A DNA stretch of 26,014 nt from contig MFUQ01000013.1 of assembly GCA_001785725.1 (NCBI GenBank), positions 203-26,216 on the forward strand, read 5' to 3'. The position numbers were made by a program, and so were the translations under genes. Below the pieces are notes generated by a model, which saw only the letters and a program-made list of their open reading frames with translations, had not been told where the DNA came from and made no database searches. The DNA comes from Candidatus Nomurabacteria bacterium RIFCSPLOWO2_01_FULL_36_10b (GTDB taxonomy: Bacteria; Patescibacteriota; Minisyncoccia; Phycocordibacterales; UBA1006). Positions 1 to 6,994 of this stretch are shown here, piece after piece (positions within the stretch are counted from its first letter, which is position 1; each line of letters opens with the position of its first letter).

Positions 1-566
1 CAAAAGATTTCTTATGTTCACATAATATATCTTTTACAACTTCTAAAATACAAAATGGTGGTGATGGGGCTTTAGAAGTATATTTTTAAATTATTAAATA
101 ATTTCCACCATCGGCGGGAAACCAAGATAATTCAGCGTGGGTTAGGATATAGAATATAAAGTTTTCTTCACGCATAGTGCGAAGCCGTAATAGATTAAAG
201 ATAAGCTATGTCGCAAAAGATATATTGTGCGACACACTATTAATATAAAATAATACAGTGTTTTAATACCAATATCGCTTCTCCCCCATCTTGTGACAAG
301 TAACTGGCGATGTGTTCTTTGCGCATGGCGCGAATGATAACGAATAGCAGAAGAATTTAAAATTTAATTTGTAAATATATTTTGAAAAATATTTTTAATA
401 ATTTCTTATTTATTTTTTCTACTTTCTATCAACAAAATTATTTTTTGAGTTATCCACTGTTTTCTTCCCCACTTCTTGCGTATGTAGTAAAAAAATATAG
501 TACAATAGTATAGGTAACGGAAGTCGTCGATCCGTACTGCTTCTCCAAAAATTTTTTCAAAAAAAT
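1..566. other. Gene-free left end, nothing recognised
   Basis: No convincing ORF, tRNA or known structured RNA was recognised in this AT-rich stretch. It contains small inverted repeats, for example TGTCGCA/TGCGACA near 211-236 and ATGGTGG/CCACCAT at 55-61 and 105-111. Possible -10 boxes (TATAGT, TACAAT at 496-506) precede the small gene at 567, but no good -35 accompanies them. It may be intergenic sequence or an undescribed RNA. Confidence 0.4.
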
Positions 567-659
567 ATGCCAAAAAAGAGAAAGAAAGCTGCAAAGAAGA
601 CTGCTAAAAAGACAACGAAAAGAAAGAAAGCTGCTAAGAAGACCTCTAAGCGAAGATAA
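567..659 (+). CDS. 30-residue lysine/alanine-rich basic protein
   Basis: This complete ATG-TAA frame encodes 30 residues, mostly Lys, Ala, Thr and Arg, with two similar halves: KKRKKAAKKTAKK followed by TKRKKAAKKTSKR. The composition resembles the C-terminal tails of histone H1-like bacterial proteins (Hc1/AlgP type), which bind DNA or RNA by charge. A DNA- or RNA-condensing role is an inference from composition only. A strong terminator starts 27 nt after the stop, and the next gene (bL27) has its own promoter, so this looks like a separate transcript. No Shine-Dalgarno site is visible. It could be a chance frame, but the repeat structure, intact start and stop and dedicated terminator argue for a real gene. 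Confidence 0.65.
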   Translation: MPKKRKKAAKKTAKKTTKRKKAAKKTSKRR

Positions 660-686
660 AGACGAGTCTTCAGTAGCTACTGATAC

Positions 687-708
687 AAAAATCCCGCAAG
701 GGATTTTT
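687..708 (+). terminator. Rho-independent terminator of the small basic gene
   Basis: Nine-bp perfect stem AAAAATCCC/GGGATTTTT with a GCAA tetraloop, ending in a T-run. Confidence 0.8.
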
Positions 709-720
709 GTTATTTGGCTC

Positions 721-749
721 TTGATTTTGTAGCACATATGCGATATAGT
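721..749 (+). promoter_or_regulatory. Promoter of rpmA
   Basis: TTGATT (721-726), 17-nt spacer, TATAGT (744-749). The predicted start leaves a leader of about 20 nt before the ATG at 778, with no Shine-Dalgarno site. Confidence 0.55.
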
Positions 750-777
750 TTCCTCTATTAGTATTTAATACTTATTT

Positions 778-1056
778 ATGGCACATAGAAAACAAGGAGG
801 CGCGGCACGTAGTTTCCGTGACTCTAACCCACAATATTTAGGAATAAAGATATCAGATGGCCAATCAGTCCGCGCTGGAGGCATTATAGTACGTCAACGA
901 GGCACTCGCATCATGAGTGGGAATAATGTTGGTGTTGGTAAAGACCATACCCTATATGCCCTGAAAGACGGAATTGCCAGTTATGGCACCAAACGTAAGA
1001 AAGGATTTGATGGCACAACAACTCGCAAAAGAACTGTTAGCGTTAAATCAAACTAA
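778..1056 (+). CDS. rpmA: Large ribosomal subunit protein bL27
   Basis: A 92-residue protein with the bL27 signature: MAHRKQGG start, RDSNPQYLGIK, and RQRGTRIMSGNNVGVGKDHTLYA. bL27 sits near the peptidyl-transferase centre of the 50S subunit. The N-terminus begins directly with MAH, so there is no cleaved N-terminal extension of the kind known in Firmicutes. The usual partner gene rplU (bL21) is not adjacent; the gene upstream is a small basic protein with its own terminator. The family assignment is certain from these motifs. The leader has no Shine-Dalgarno site. Confidence 0.97.
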   Translation: MAHRKQGGAARSFRDSNPQYLGIKISDGQSVRAGGIIVRQRGTRIMSGNNVGVGKDHTLYALKDGIASYGTKRKKGFDGTTTRKRTVSVKSN

Positions 1057-1090
1057 TAAAATAGTCTCGCCAACTGGCGAGACTATTTTA
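1057..1090 (+). terminator. Terminator after rpmA
   Basis: Fifteen-bp perfect stem (1057-1071 with 1076-1090) and AACT loop, starting right after the rpmA stop. The stem base is A/T-rich, so it could also act on the rplI transcript from the other side. Confidence 0.85.
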
Positions 1091-1136
1091 TTTATTAGTT
1101 TCTCATTCGGCGAAGCAAAAAATTTGTTTTATATAC

Positions 1137-1583
1137 TTATTCTTGCGCCACAACTTCAATAGTTACATCTGTAGATACATTATCAGAAAGAAGCTTAATA
1201 TTGTATGTTCCTATCTTTTTTATTGGCTCATCTAATACAATTGCAGATGCCTTTAAATTAGTATTGTATTTTTGGTTAATAGCTGTAATTATAGATTCTT
1301 CATCAATTGCCTCATATAGACCACCCTGCTCATTTGTATTGTGAGAGATTGTAATTTTAGCGCCAGATATTGATTCAAAAGCTTCCTTCAGTTTTTCTAT
1401 GCGAGCGCCATGTTCTTTTTCATATTCAGAACGCATATTAGCGACACGAGAAAGAACATCAGGAGTCGCCTGAACGGCCAATTTACGAGGAATAAGAAAA
1501 TTGTGTGCGTAACCATTTTTTACATTCACAGTTTCATAGCGTTCTCCTAGTTTTTTGACATTATCAAGAAGTATAACTTTCAT
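1137..1583 (-). CDS. rplI: Large ribosomal subunit protein bL9
   Basis: A 148-residue protein of normal bL9 length. The N-terminal domain shows MKVILLDNVKKLG and the conserved NGYAHNFLIPRKLA segment, followed by a charged connecting helix (about residues 45-75) and the C-terminal domain. bL9 binds 23S rRNA near the L1 stalk and affects reading-frame maintenance. bL9 is reported missing from some CPR groups, so its presence helps place the organism. It is the last gene of a minus-strand run, 56 nt after the S41 protease gene. No Shine-Dalgarno site precedes the ATG. Confidence 0.95.
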   Translation of the reverse strand: MKVILLDNVKKLGERYETVNVKNGYAHNFLIPRKLAVQATPDVLSRVANMRSEYEKEHGARIEKLKEAFESISGAKITISHNTNEQGGLYEAIDEESIITAINQKYNTNLKASAIVLDEPIKKIGTYNIKLLSDNVSTDVTIEVVAQE

Positions 1584-1639
1584 ATGTATTGCGTCATCAC
1601 ATTATTACTACTAACCACGCTATGCTACTATATTAAGCT

Positions 1640-2878
1640 CTATTCGGCAAGTAGCTTAAGAGCTATGTCTAATTGAGGGTCATTCCCATCTTCAATATCT
1701 TTACGTGTAAGTGAAGACATAAAATCTGGCACAAGGCCCGTTTCATTTATTGACTTTCCTTTTGGGGTGTACCATCTAGAAACTGTTACTTTGAGCGCGG
1801 AACCATCGCTAAGAGGCAAAAACTCTTGTACAGAGCCCTTTCCGAATGTTTTTGTACCAACTAACTTGGCGCGCCCATATTCACTCAGAGCGCCAGCTAA
1901 TATTTCTGATGCCGACGCGCTTCCTTCATCTATAAGTATAACAATAGAAATAGATTCATCTACTAAGTCATATCCAAAGCTACGATATACATGCTCATCA
2001 GTCCCGCCGGATTTTTCTCTAAGAATGACAGTATCGCGCGGTAAAAACATACTAGTTATTTCAATAGCAGATTCAAGGAACCCCCCAGGATTTGAACGTA
2101 AATCAATTATCAATTTTTTCTTCCCTGAAATTTTAAAGTCCTCAAGCGCCTTGCGAAATGCATCAGTGGCATGTGTATTAAAACTATAGAAATATATAAT
2201 AAATACATCATCACGAGTTTCAGTATTAATAACAGGAGTTTCTATACGTTTTCTGATAATGGTTTTTTCAAAAGAGTTATCATCTCCCTTACGTAAGAAA
2301 GTAATTGTTACTGATGTTCCAACTTCGCCACGTATTTTCTGTATAATATAATCTAGCGATTCGTTTAATACGTCTTCCCCGTCAACTTTATATACAACAT
2401 CGCCAGAAATTATTCCAGCTTTATCGGCCGGAGAATCTTTAAGTGGGGCTATAACAGTAGGCACATCTTCTCTCATGCCTATTTCCATGCCAATACCTCC
2501 AAAATCACCTTTGACATCTTGTGCAAATAATTCAGTTTCTTCCGGATCAAAAAATGATGTATGAGAATCTCCGAATGATTCAACCATTCCTGCCGTTGCT
2601 TTATAAATACGACTTTGAATACTTGGTTCTTCATCATCAAATGGATAGGCATTCTCTAGTTCTTTCCATGTTTCCCAGAATATACCAAAATCAGCTTCAG
2701 ATTGTACTTCTTCTGGTGTTTTTGTGTTACTTATATGTTTTGGCGGTTCACCAGGATCAGTAAGCGATCGTACTAAGAATCCTACTCCAAAAAATGCAAT
2801 ACATAATAAACCAATAACAAATGGTTGTAATCGTAGAGATAGTTTTTGTATTTTTGATGAATGATAATTTGCAGTCAT
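1640..2878 (-). CDS. S41 C-terminal processing peptidase (CtpA/Prc family)
   Basis: A 412-residue protein with an N-terminal signal/anchor helix (about 18-38), a PDZ domain (about 125-205, with GGIGMEIG and DSPADKAGIISGDVVYKVDG) and an S41 serine-protease domain. The catalytic region is visible: GSASASEI (about 319-326) carries the nucleophilic Ser, and TFGKGSVQ carries the general-base Lys at 347. Family members cut C-terminal tails of envelope proteins outside the membrane. It lies 26 nt downstream of the DUF4015 hydrolase gene and probably shares its transcript, which suggests a joint cell-surface role. The start is the ATG at 2878 just before the anchor helix; there is no Shine-Dalgarno site. 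Family is certain; substrate unknown. Confidence 0.95.
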   Translation of the reverse strand: MTANYHSSKIQKLSLRLQPFVIGLLCIAFFGVGFLVRSLTDPGEPPKHISNTKTPEEVQSEADFGIFWETWKELENAYPFDDEEPSIQSRIYKATAGMVESFGDSHTSFFDPEETELFAQDVKGDFGGIGMEIGMREDVPTVIAPLKDSPADKAGIISGDVVYKVDGEDVLNESLDYIIQKIRGEVGTSVTITFLRKGDDNSFEKTIIRKRIETPVINTETRDDVFIIYFYSFNTHATDAFRKALEDFKISGKKKLIIDLRSNPGGFLESAIEITSMFLPRDTVILREKSGGTDEHVYRSFGYDLVDESISIVILIDEGSASASEILAGALSEYGRAKLVGTKTFGKGSVQEFLPLSDGSALKVTVSRWYTPKGKSINETGLVPDFMSSLTRKDIEDGNDPQLDIALKLLAE

Positions 2879-2904
2879 AATAAATATAATTTGTATAACT
2901 TGTT

Positions 2905-4209
2905 TTATTGTATCACAGATTGTGTGCCATTATTATTTGTATCGACAGATTCTGTTTGTGTTGGTTGTGTGGTTGGCTCAGGTTTAACATAAAGTATCGG
3001 CACTGACTGTATTGATGAATTAATATTATCAAGAGTAGTATAATATGCATCAGTCGTATAAGTATTAGATGGGTCCCACATCATCCAACTTGCTATACCA
3101 AGATCTGCGAGTGCTTTCATTTGCGCATTTACTTTAGTAACGTCATATGTTGCACCTAAATTAAAGTCTTGTAACCACGGACGGAGTTTAGAAACCGGTT
3201 CTTCCATGGCTTGTAAACGTTTTATAGCACCTTTTGTTGCAATAGTTATTATTTCATAAGGTACTTCAGCTGGTTTTGAATATCCATGAAATGTTGCTGG
3301 GTAATGTGATGGATAAATCATAGGTGCAATATAGTCAACATACGGGACAATATTTTCAAGCACTTGTCCAATCCCAAGATCATCATGATTTGTTGTTGTC
3401 ATTCCAAAGACATCCGCAGAAAGTGGTATTTTCTTTTCAAAACGTAGCCTACTACTCATATAAGAAAAAAAGTCCCCTAATACTGATGAATACTCCTTCC
3501 CCTCACTTATAGGAAACTTCATTGATTTAACATCTCCATCAGATGGAAATCGCACATAATCTAAATTAATTTCGTCAAAACCAATTTCGTAGGACTCTTC
3601 CGCTATTGTTGCGACATAATCCCATACCTCGTGTGACCCAGCGTCAAACCATGCGAGTTTTTTCCTATCTCTCCAAACAGAGCCATCTGATTTTTGAACA
3701 GCGAATTGAGGTAATTGTGGAGCAAGAAATGTATCTTGAAATACAGCAATGCGACCTATAACATAAATGTTCTTGTCATGAAGAATTTTAATTAGGTTTT
3801 GTATATCAGATATTTTATTTGTAGTGCTACCATATTGTTCTATAAGAGGATTATCAATTTGAAAAGAAATTTTTCCAGTATCATCTTTAATATCAATGAT
3901 AACTGCATTTATGCCTGGTGATGTGTCAATCAAATCAATAACTTTATTTCGTAAATTTGAAGTTCCTGACACCCATGCTGTCATATATATCCCACGTACA
4001 TTTTCTGGTGTAGATATATGTTGCGTCAGTTCTTCCATAACAGCAGGAGTATCACTGTCTAAAGAAAGCCCATTTTGTGATGATGCAATTTTTGCCATTG
4101 CACTTGGTTTATATATTGAAGATGAACCTATAGTAATAGAAAATAATCCAACACATACAAGTATCACAATTACACCAATATGAAAGAATGTGATGTGTCT
4201 ATGTGGCAT
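2905..4209 (-). CDS. Secreted DUF4015-type putative glycoside hydrolase
   Basis: A 434-residue protein with an N-terminal membrane/signal helix (about 8-28). RGIYMTAWVSG, NAVIIDIKDDTGKISF and GFDEINLDYVRFPSDG are hallmarks of the DUF4015 putative glycosyl-hydrolase family (PF13200), which has a TIM-barrel-like fold. The Asp/Glu residues in IDIKDD and DEINLDYVRFP would line the predicted active site. The C-terminal ~30 residues are a Thr/Gln/Pro/Asn-rich tail. The family is common in CPR and Firmicutes and presumed to act on surface polysaccharide; no substrate can be read from the sequence. It lies between a small membrane protein (14 nt upstream) and an S41 protease (26 nt downstream). Confidence 0.9.
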   Translation of the reverse strand: MPHRHITFFHIGVIVILVCVGLFSITIGSSSIYKPSAMAKIASSQNGLSLDSDTPAVMEELTQHISTPENVRGIYMTAWVSGTSNLRNKVIDLIDTSPGINAVIIDIKDDTGKISFQIDNPLIEQYGSTTNKISDIQNLIKILHDKNIYVIGRIAVFQDTFLAPQLPQFAVQKSDGSVWRDRKKLAWFDAGSHEVWDYVATIAEESYEIGFDEINLDYVRFPSDGDVKSMKFPISEGKEYSSVLGDFFSYMSSRLRFEKKIPLSADVFGMTTTNHDDLGIGQVLENIVPYVDYIAPMIYPSHYPATFHGYSKPAEVPYEIITIATKGAIKRLQAMEEPVSKLRPWLQDFNLGATYDVTKVNAQMKALADLGIASWMMWDPSNTYTTDAYYTTLDNINSSIQSVPILYVKPEPTTQPTQTESVDTNNNGTQSVIQ

Positions 4210-4223
4210 AGAAATTCAGGATT

Positions 4224-4409
4224 TTATTTCTTATCTTCGTGATGTTGGTCGTGGCGATGATATTGACCAATTAGAGCGCCAACGACTATTGTAAAGAGAC
4301 CTAATATTACATGAATAATGGTTTCCCATGCTGATGGGAAATGAATAAGTGGTAATAAAATAACTCCACAACCTATTAAAATAATAGTCCATTGATACTT
4401 AAATTTCAT
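4224..4409 (-). CDS. Small two-helix membrane protein with His-rich tail
   Basis: A 61-residue protein with two hydrophobic helices (about 7-25 and 31-49) and a charged C-terminus rich in His (HRHDQHHEDKK). It is the first gene of the envelope operon. A -10 box eight nt before the ATG with a matching -35 supports this start and indicates a nearly leaderless mRNA. The function is unknown. The His tail could bind metal, but that is speculation. The clear promoter and the tight 14-nt spacing to the next gene make it a probable real gene despite its size. Confidence 0.75.
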   Translation of the reverse strand: MKFKYQWTIILIGCGVILLPLIHFPSAWETIIHVILGLFTIVVGALIGQYHRHDQHHEDKK

Positions 4410-4417
4410 ATATAAAT

Positions 4418-4445
4418 ATCATACATCATATGGTAATTATTTCAA
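4418..4445 (-). promoter_or_regulatory. Promoter of the envelope operon
   Basis: On the minus strand: TTGAAA (4445-4440), 16-nt spacer, TATGAT (4423-4418), then eight nt to the ATG at 4409. Transcription would start at or within 1-2 nt of the start codon. Confidence 0.6.
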
Positions 4446-4450
4446 AATAC

Positions 4451-4538
4451 TTACCCCTCTTTTCTTACCTCTCCCTAATGTATGGGGAGGTGTTCTGTGA
4501 AGCTCCGCTTAGCGGAGCAAAGCAGAACAGATGGGGTA
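4451..4538. repeat. Nested-hairpin palindromic element between rsmI and the envelope operon
   Basis: An 88-nt intergenic element is closed by TACCCC (4451-4456) and GGGGTA (4533-4538). Inside are an imperfect C/G hairpin (CCTCTCCC with GGGGAGG) and a two-step hairpin (GTTCTG/CAGAAC enclosing GCTCCGC/GCGGAGC). The layout is a three-way junction, like the insertion in the 16S gene of this window. It begins six nt after the rsmI stop and may also act as its terminator. It resembles a non-autonomous miniature repeat; copy number cannot be judged from one window. Confidence 0.6.
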
Positions 4539-4543
4539 CTGAT

Positions 4544-5227
4544 TCACTTTGGACTTACAATAACAACAAATTCTCCTCTTACATGGTCGGGGTGATTTTC
4601 AAAATAAGATAGAACTTCTATGGCAGAGCCACGGACGACCTCTTCGTAAATTTTTGTGAGCTCACGCGCGACGATAATAGAATGATGGGTATTTTTTTCT
4701 AGCACATTAGTAAGTGAAGAAAGCATTTTCATAATTCTATGAGGAGATTCATAAAAAACTACAGGTATTTCTGATTGCGCTACTTTTCCAAAAAATGAAG
4801 CCCTTCCCTTTTTATGTGGCACGAATCCTAGAAAAGTAAACTCAGCAACTGATATACCAGAAATTGATAGCGCAGATATTAAAGCGTTTGCTCCAGGAAT
4901 GGCTTGGACACTGATATGTGGGAATTCTTCATATAGACGTTTTACAAGTCGTACACCCGGGTCTGATATACAGGGTGTTCCTGCGTCTGATACTAGCGCA
5001 AGTGTCTTCCCTTCCTTAATCATTTTAATAATGGTATTTTCTTTTCCATCATCAGAATTTGCATGGTAACTCATTGTACGAGTAATAATTTTGTAATGAT
5101 TAAGAAGATTCTTTGTTGTGCGTGTGTCTTCACACAATATAACGTCAACATTGCTTAAAACACGTATTGCGCGGTACGTCATGTCATCTAAATTCCCTAT
5201 TGGTGTTGCTACTACGTAAAATATCAT
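4544..5227 (-). CDS. rsmI: 16S rRNA C1402 2'-O-methyltransferase RsmI
   Basis: A 227-residue protein of the SAM-dependent TP-methylase (tetrapyrrole methylase-like) fold. Diagnostic segments are VATPIGNLDDMTYRAIRVL, CEDTRTTKNLL, LVSDAGTPCISDPGVRLV and IPGANALISALSISG. RsmI methylates the ribose of C1402 in the decoding centre of 16S rRNA. The protein ends after GEFVVIVSPK, so it lacks the C-terminal helical domain of about 50-60 residues found in E. coli RsmI (286 aa). This fits the general shortening of proteins in this genome. The stop is TGA, which supports use of the standard code. No Shine-Dalgarno site is seen. Confidence 0.94.
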   Translation of the reverse strand: MIFYVVATPIGNLDDMTYRAIRVLSNVDVILCEDTRTTKNLLNHYKIITRTMSYHANSDDGKENTIIKMIKEGKTLALVSDAGTPCISDPGVRLVKRLYEEFPHISVQAIPGANALISALSISGISVAEFTFLGFVPHKKGRASFFGKVAQSEIPVVFYESPHRIMKMLSSLTNVLEKNTHHSIIVARELTKIYEEVVRGSAIEVLSYFENHPDHVRGEFVVIVSPK

Positions 5228-5282
5228 AAATGTAATTTCTCATGATTCCCTGCACGAAGCGCGGAGAATGTTATTAATAATA

Positions 5283-5930
5283 CTATATTCGAAATCTCTT
5301 GCCAGCCAGTGTATAGATCTTGATAAGAGGGTCTTTTGAAGTATCATAACGTCTCGCAGGAGCAATTGTACGGCCGTATTGGATCATATAATAAGGCGCA
5401 CGTGCCCATTCTTTCTTTGGAATAATCTTCATTAGGTCTTGTTCAATTTTTTTTGGGTCAATGTAATCAGTAAGATTGAAGCGAATAGCAAAACGTTTGA
5501 CGTGCGTATCAACGGCTATTCCTTCTACAATGTTGAAGGCGTTATTCATAACAACATTAGCTGTCTTTCTTCCTACGCCGGGTAATTGTATAAGTTCAGC
5601 AAGTGTATGTGGAACACGACCATGGAACCGCTCTTTAATGATTCTCGCGGTTGCGAGAATATTCTTTGTTTTACTACGATAAAATCCAGTTGAATAAATG
5701 TCAGATTCAAATTCGCGTTTCTGGGCACGAACATAATCATTAAGATTTTTGTATTTTTTGAATAGCTTTTTTGTTACTTCATTTACGCGTTTATCAGTGC
5801 ATTGCGCTGATAATATGACAGAAATAAGAAGCTCTAACTCATTTGAGTAATTAAGTGAGGTTTTTACCAACGGAAAAAGCTTCCGCAGAGCATACGAAAG
5901 CTTTTTCCAGCGTTGTTGACGCTCCCACAT
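5283..5930 (-). CDS. nth: Endonuclease III-like DNA glycosylase without Fe-S cysteines
   Basis: A 215-residue HhH-GPD DNA glycosylase/AP lyase for oxidised pyrimidines. Visible motifs are LLISVILSAQCTDKRVN near the N-terminus, the helix-hairpin-helix LPGVGRKTANVV with catalytic Lys122, and VDTHVKR with catalytic Asp141. E. coli Nth ends with a CX6CX2CX5C loop that holds a [4Fe-4S] cluster. Here that segment reads GRTIAPARRYDTSKDP and has no cysteine; Cys44 is the only Cys in the protein. The cluster must be absent. The start codon lies one nt after the stop of the upstream membrane protein gene, implying coupled translation. Confidence 0.93.
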   Translation of the reverse strand: MWERQQRWKKLSYALRKLFPLVKTSLNYSNELELLISVILSAQCTDKRVNEVTKKLFKKYKNLNDYVRAQKREFESDIYSTGFYRSKTKNILATARIIKERFHGRVPHTLAELIQLPGVGRKTANVVMNNAFNIVEGIAVDTHVKRFAIRFNLTDYIDPKKIEQDLMKIIPKKEWARAPYYMIQYGRTIAPARRYDTSKDPLIKIYTLAGKRFRI

Positions 5931-5931
5931 A

Positions 5932-6606
5932 TTATTTTCTCTTCAAAAGTGTAGGATTCCCATCATTATCTATAACTATTATATCTGGAGTTGAATCAGT
6001 ATCACTTGCAACATTCACAATTGCTCCCATATCAATTGTGCGTACTAATTCTGGGGCTTGTGTATCAGTCCATGCGTACACATTAAGGTCTCTTTCATCT
6101 TGGAAAATACCTAATGTCGTTGCTATACCCTCTGCTATACATTCAGAGAATCCAACAGGAGTCCCTAGTGATGATATGCGCTCGTCATTCTTAGTATCTG
6201 TTTTCATAGTACAATCACCCTCATACCAACTTATATGGAAAGGACGGGCGAATGTAGCGGCTTTACCACCTGGATAACGTGTAAAGTCATTTAGAAAAAA
6301 CCCAACTTTAGTTTCAGCTACGCGTGATTCTCCATCTTGATTTGGCGTGTAATTCCAGCGTATGCCACTGAATGAATATTGAAAGTCGCCATCAATAACT
6401 GGTTTCATCTCAGAAACACTGGTTGTCTCAGAGACATCATTCTTATTCTTTTTTTCTTTCTTACTACCATCAGAATTACCTGATCCGGTTGCAAATATGA
6501 TGACTAATATAATAATAATAACAGCGATAACGATTGCAGTAGTATTCTTTTGCTTTTGTGTTATCTGAGAAAGCTTTAACATATATTGATAATCCCATTT
6601 CAGCAC
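5932..6606 (-). CDS. Membrane-anchored extracytoplasmic protein of unknown function
   Basis: A 224-residue protein with a short basic N-terminus, one strongly hydrophobic helix (about 24-41), a Lys/Asn/Ser/Thr linker (about 43-68) and an extracytoplasmic domain (about 70-224). The domain has two Cys (in EGDCTMKT and SECIAEG) that could form a disulphide. The C-terminus contains an Asp-rich stretch (DTDSTPDIIVIDNDGNP). No family was recognised. An in-frame ATG at 6582 is an alternative start. The gene sits directly upstream of nth; whether they are functionally linked is unclear. A near-consensus promoter lies about 200 nt upstream, leaving a long leader. Confidence 0.7.
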   Translation of the reverse strand: MLKWDYQYMLKLSQITQKQKNTTAIVIAVIIIILVIIFATGSGNSDGSKKEKKNKNDVSETTSVSEMKPVIDGDFQYSFSGIRWNYTPNQDGESRVAETKVGFFLNDFTRYPGGKAATFARPFHISWYEGDCTMKTDTKNDERISSLGTPVGFSECIAEGIATTLGIFQDERDLNVYAWTDTQAPELVRTIDMGAIVNVASDTDSTPDIIVIDNDGNPTLLKRK

Positions 6607-6746
6607 ATAGTTATGCGCTTGATTTAATAGGGTAAATTAATATTAATTGATATATTCGCTTATATAAAGGCGATATTTGTATCATACTCATTTTTGAGAA
6701 ATGAGCAAGTCCATTTAAAATTGTGTGTTTGGACAGATACCACAAA

Positions 6747-6762
6747 GCCCCGCAAGCGGGGC
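6747..6762. repeat. GC-rich palindrome in the long leader
   Basis: GCCCCGC/GCGGGGC seven-bp arms around AA. Read on the minus strand, no strong T-run follows, so it is not a convincing terminator. It lies in the presumed leader of the 6606 gene and resembles the other short palindromes in this window. Confidence 0.5.
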
Positions 6763-6789
6763 CAGTGGTTGAAGACTGTTTTTTGCGCC

Positions 6790-6855
6790 GCATGTGAATA
6801 AATCCACATGCTTTTTATAGTATACTTTATTTAAAAAAGTTAATCAACATGTGGA
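6790..6855 (-). promoter_or_regulatory. Promoter with operator-like inverted repeats
   Basis: On the minus strand: TTGATT (6847-6842), 17-nt spacer, TATACT (6824-6819), predicted start near 6812. An inverted repeat GCATGTG/CACATGC (6790-6796 and 6805-6811) lies at the transcription start, and a third copy CATGTGGA (6848-6855) abuts the -35. This arrangement would suit a repressor binding site. It should drive the membrane protein-nth pair. Confidence 0.5.
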
Positions 6856-6866
6856 AAAGTAATTTG

Positions 6867-6939
6867 TGCGCGTGCTAGGATTCGAACCTAGGACCCTTCG
6901 AGTATCAGTCGAATGCTCTACCAACTGAGCTACACGCGC
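6867..6939 (-). tRNA. tRNA-Ile (GAT anticodon)
   Basis: A 73-nt cloverleaf: acceptor stem GCGCGTG/CACGCGC with discriminator A, D arm GCTC/GAGC with AGTTGGTA loop, anticodon stem TTCGA/TCGAA with loop CTGATAC (anticodon GAT), variable loop, and T arm CTAGG/CCTAG with TTCGAAT loop. CCA is not encoded, so it must be added by CCA-adding enzyme. There is no intron. In many bacteria tRNA-Ile(GAT) lies in the 16S-23S spacer; here it stands alone. Confidence 0.95.
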
Positions 6940-6965
6940 ATATAACATTTTTTAAAGATGCTACG

Positions 6966-6994
6966 ATAGTAACAGAAAAAATGAAAGTATTCAA
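6966..6994 (-). promoter_or_regulatory. Promoter of tRNA-Ile
   Basis: On the minus strand: TTGAAT (6994-6989), 17-nt spacer, TACTAT (6971-6966). The predicted start is about 20 nt before the mature 5' end. The -35 overlaps the last codons of prfA. Confidence 0.5.

Noticed and set aside
4430..4612. Plus-strand frame across the repeat element and rsmI 3' end
   Set aside because: It is antisense to rsmI and made mostly of the palindromic element.
5641..5660. Palindrome ATTCTCGC/GCGAGAAT inside nth as another inserted unit
   Set aside because: It encodes ILATARI, which aligns with the ordinary Nth helix without extra residues, so insertion is unlikely.
6611..6793. Minus-strand frame upstream of the 6606 membrane protein
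   Set aside because: It spans the leader palindrome, has no protein-like pattern and no start signal; better read as untranslated leader.
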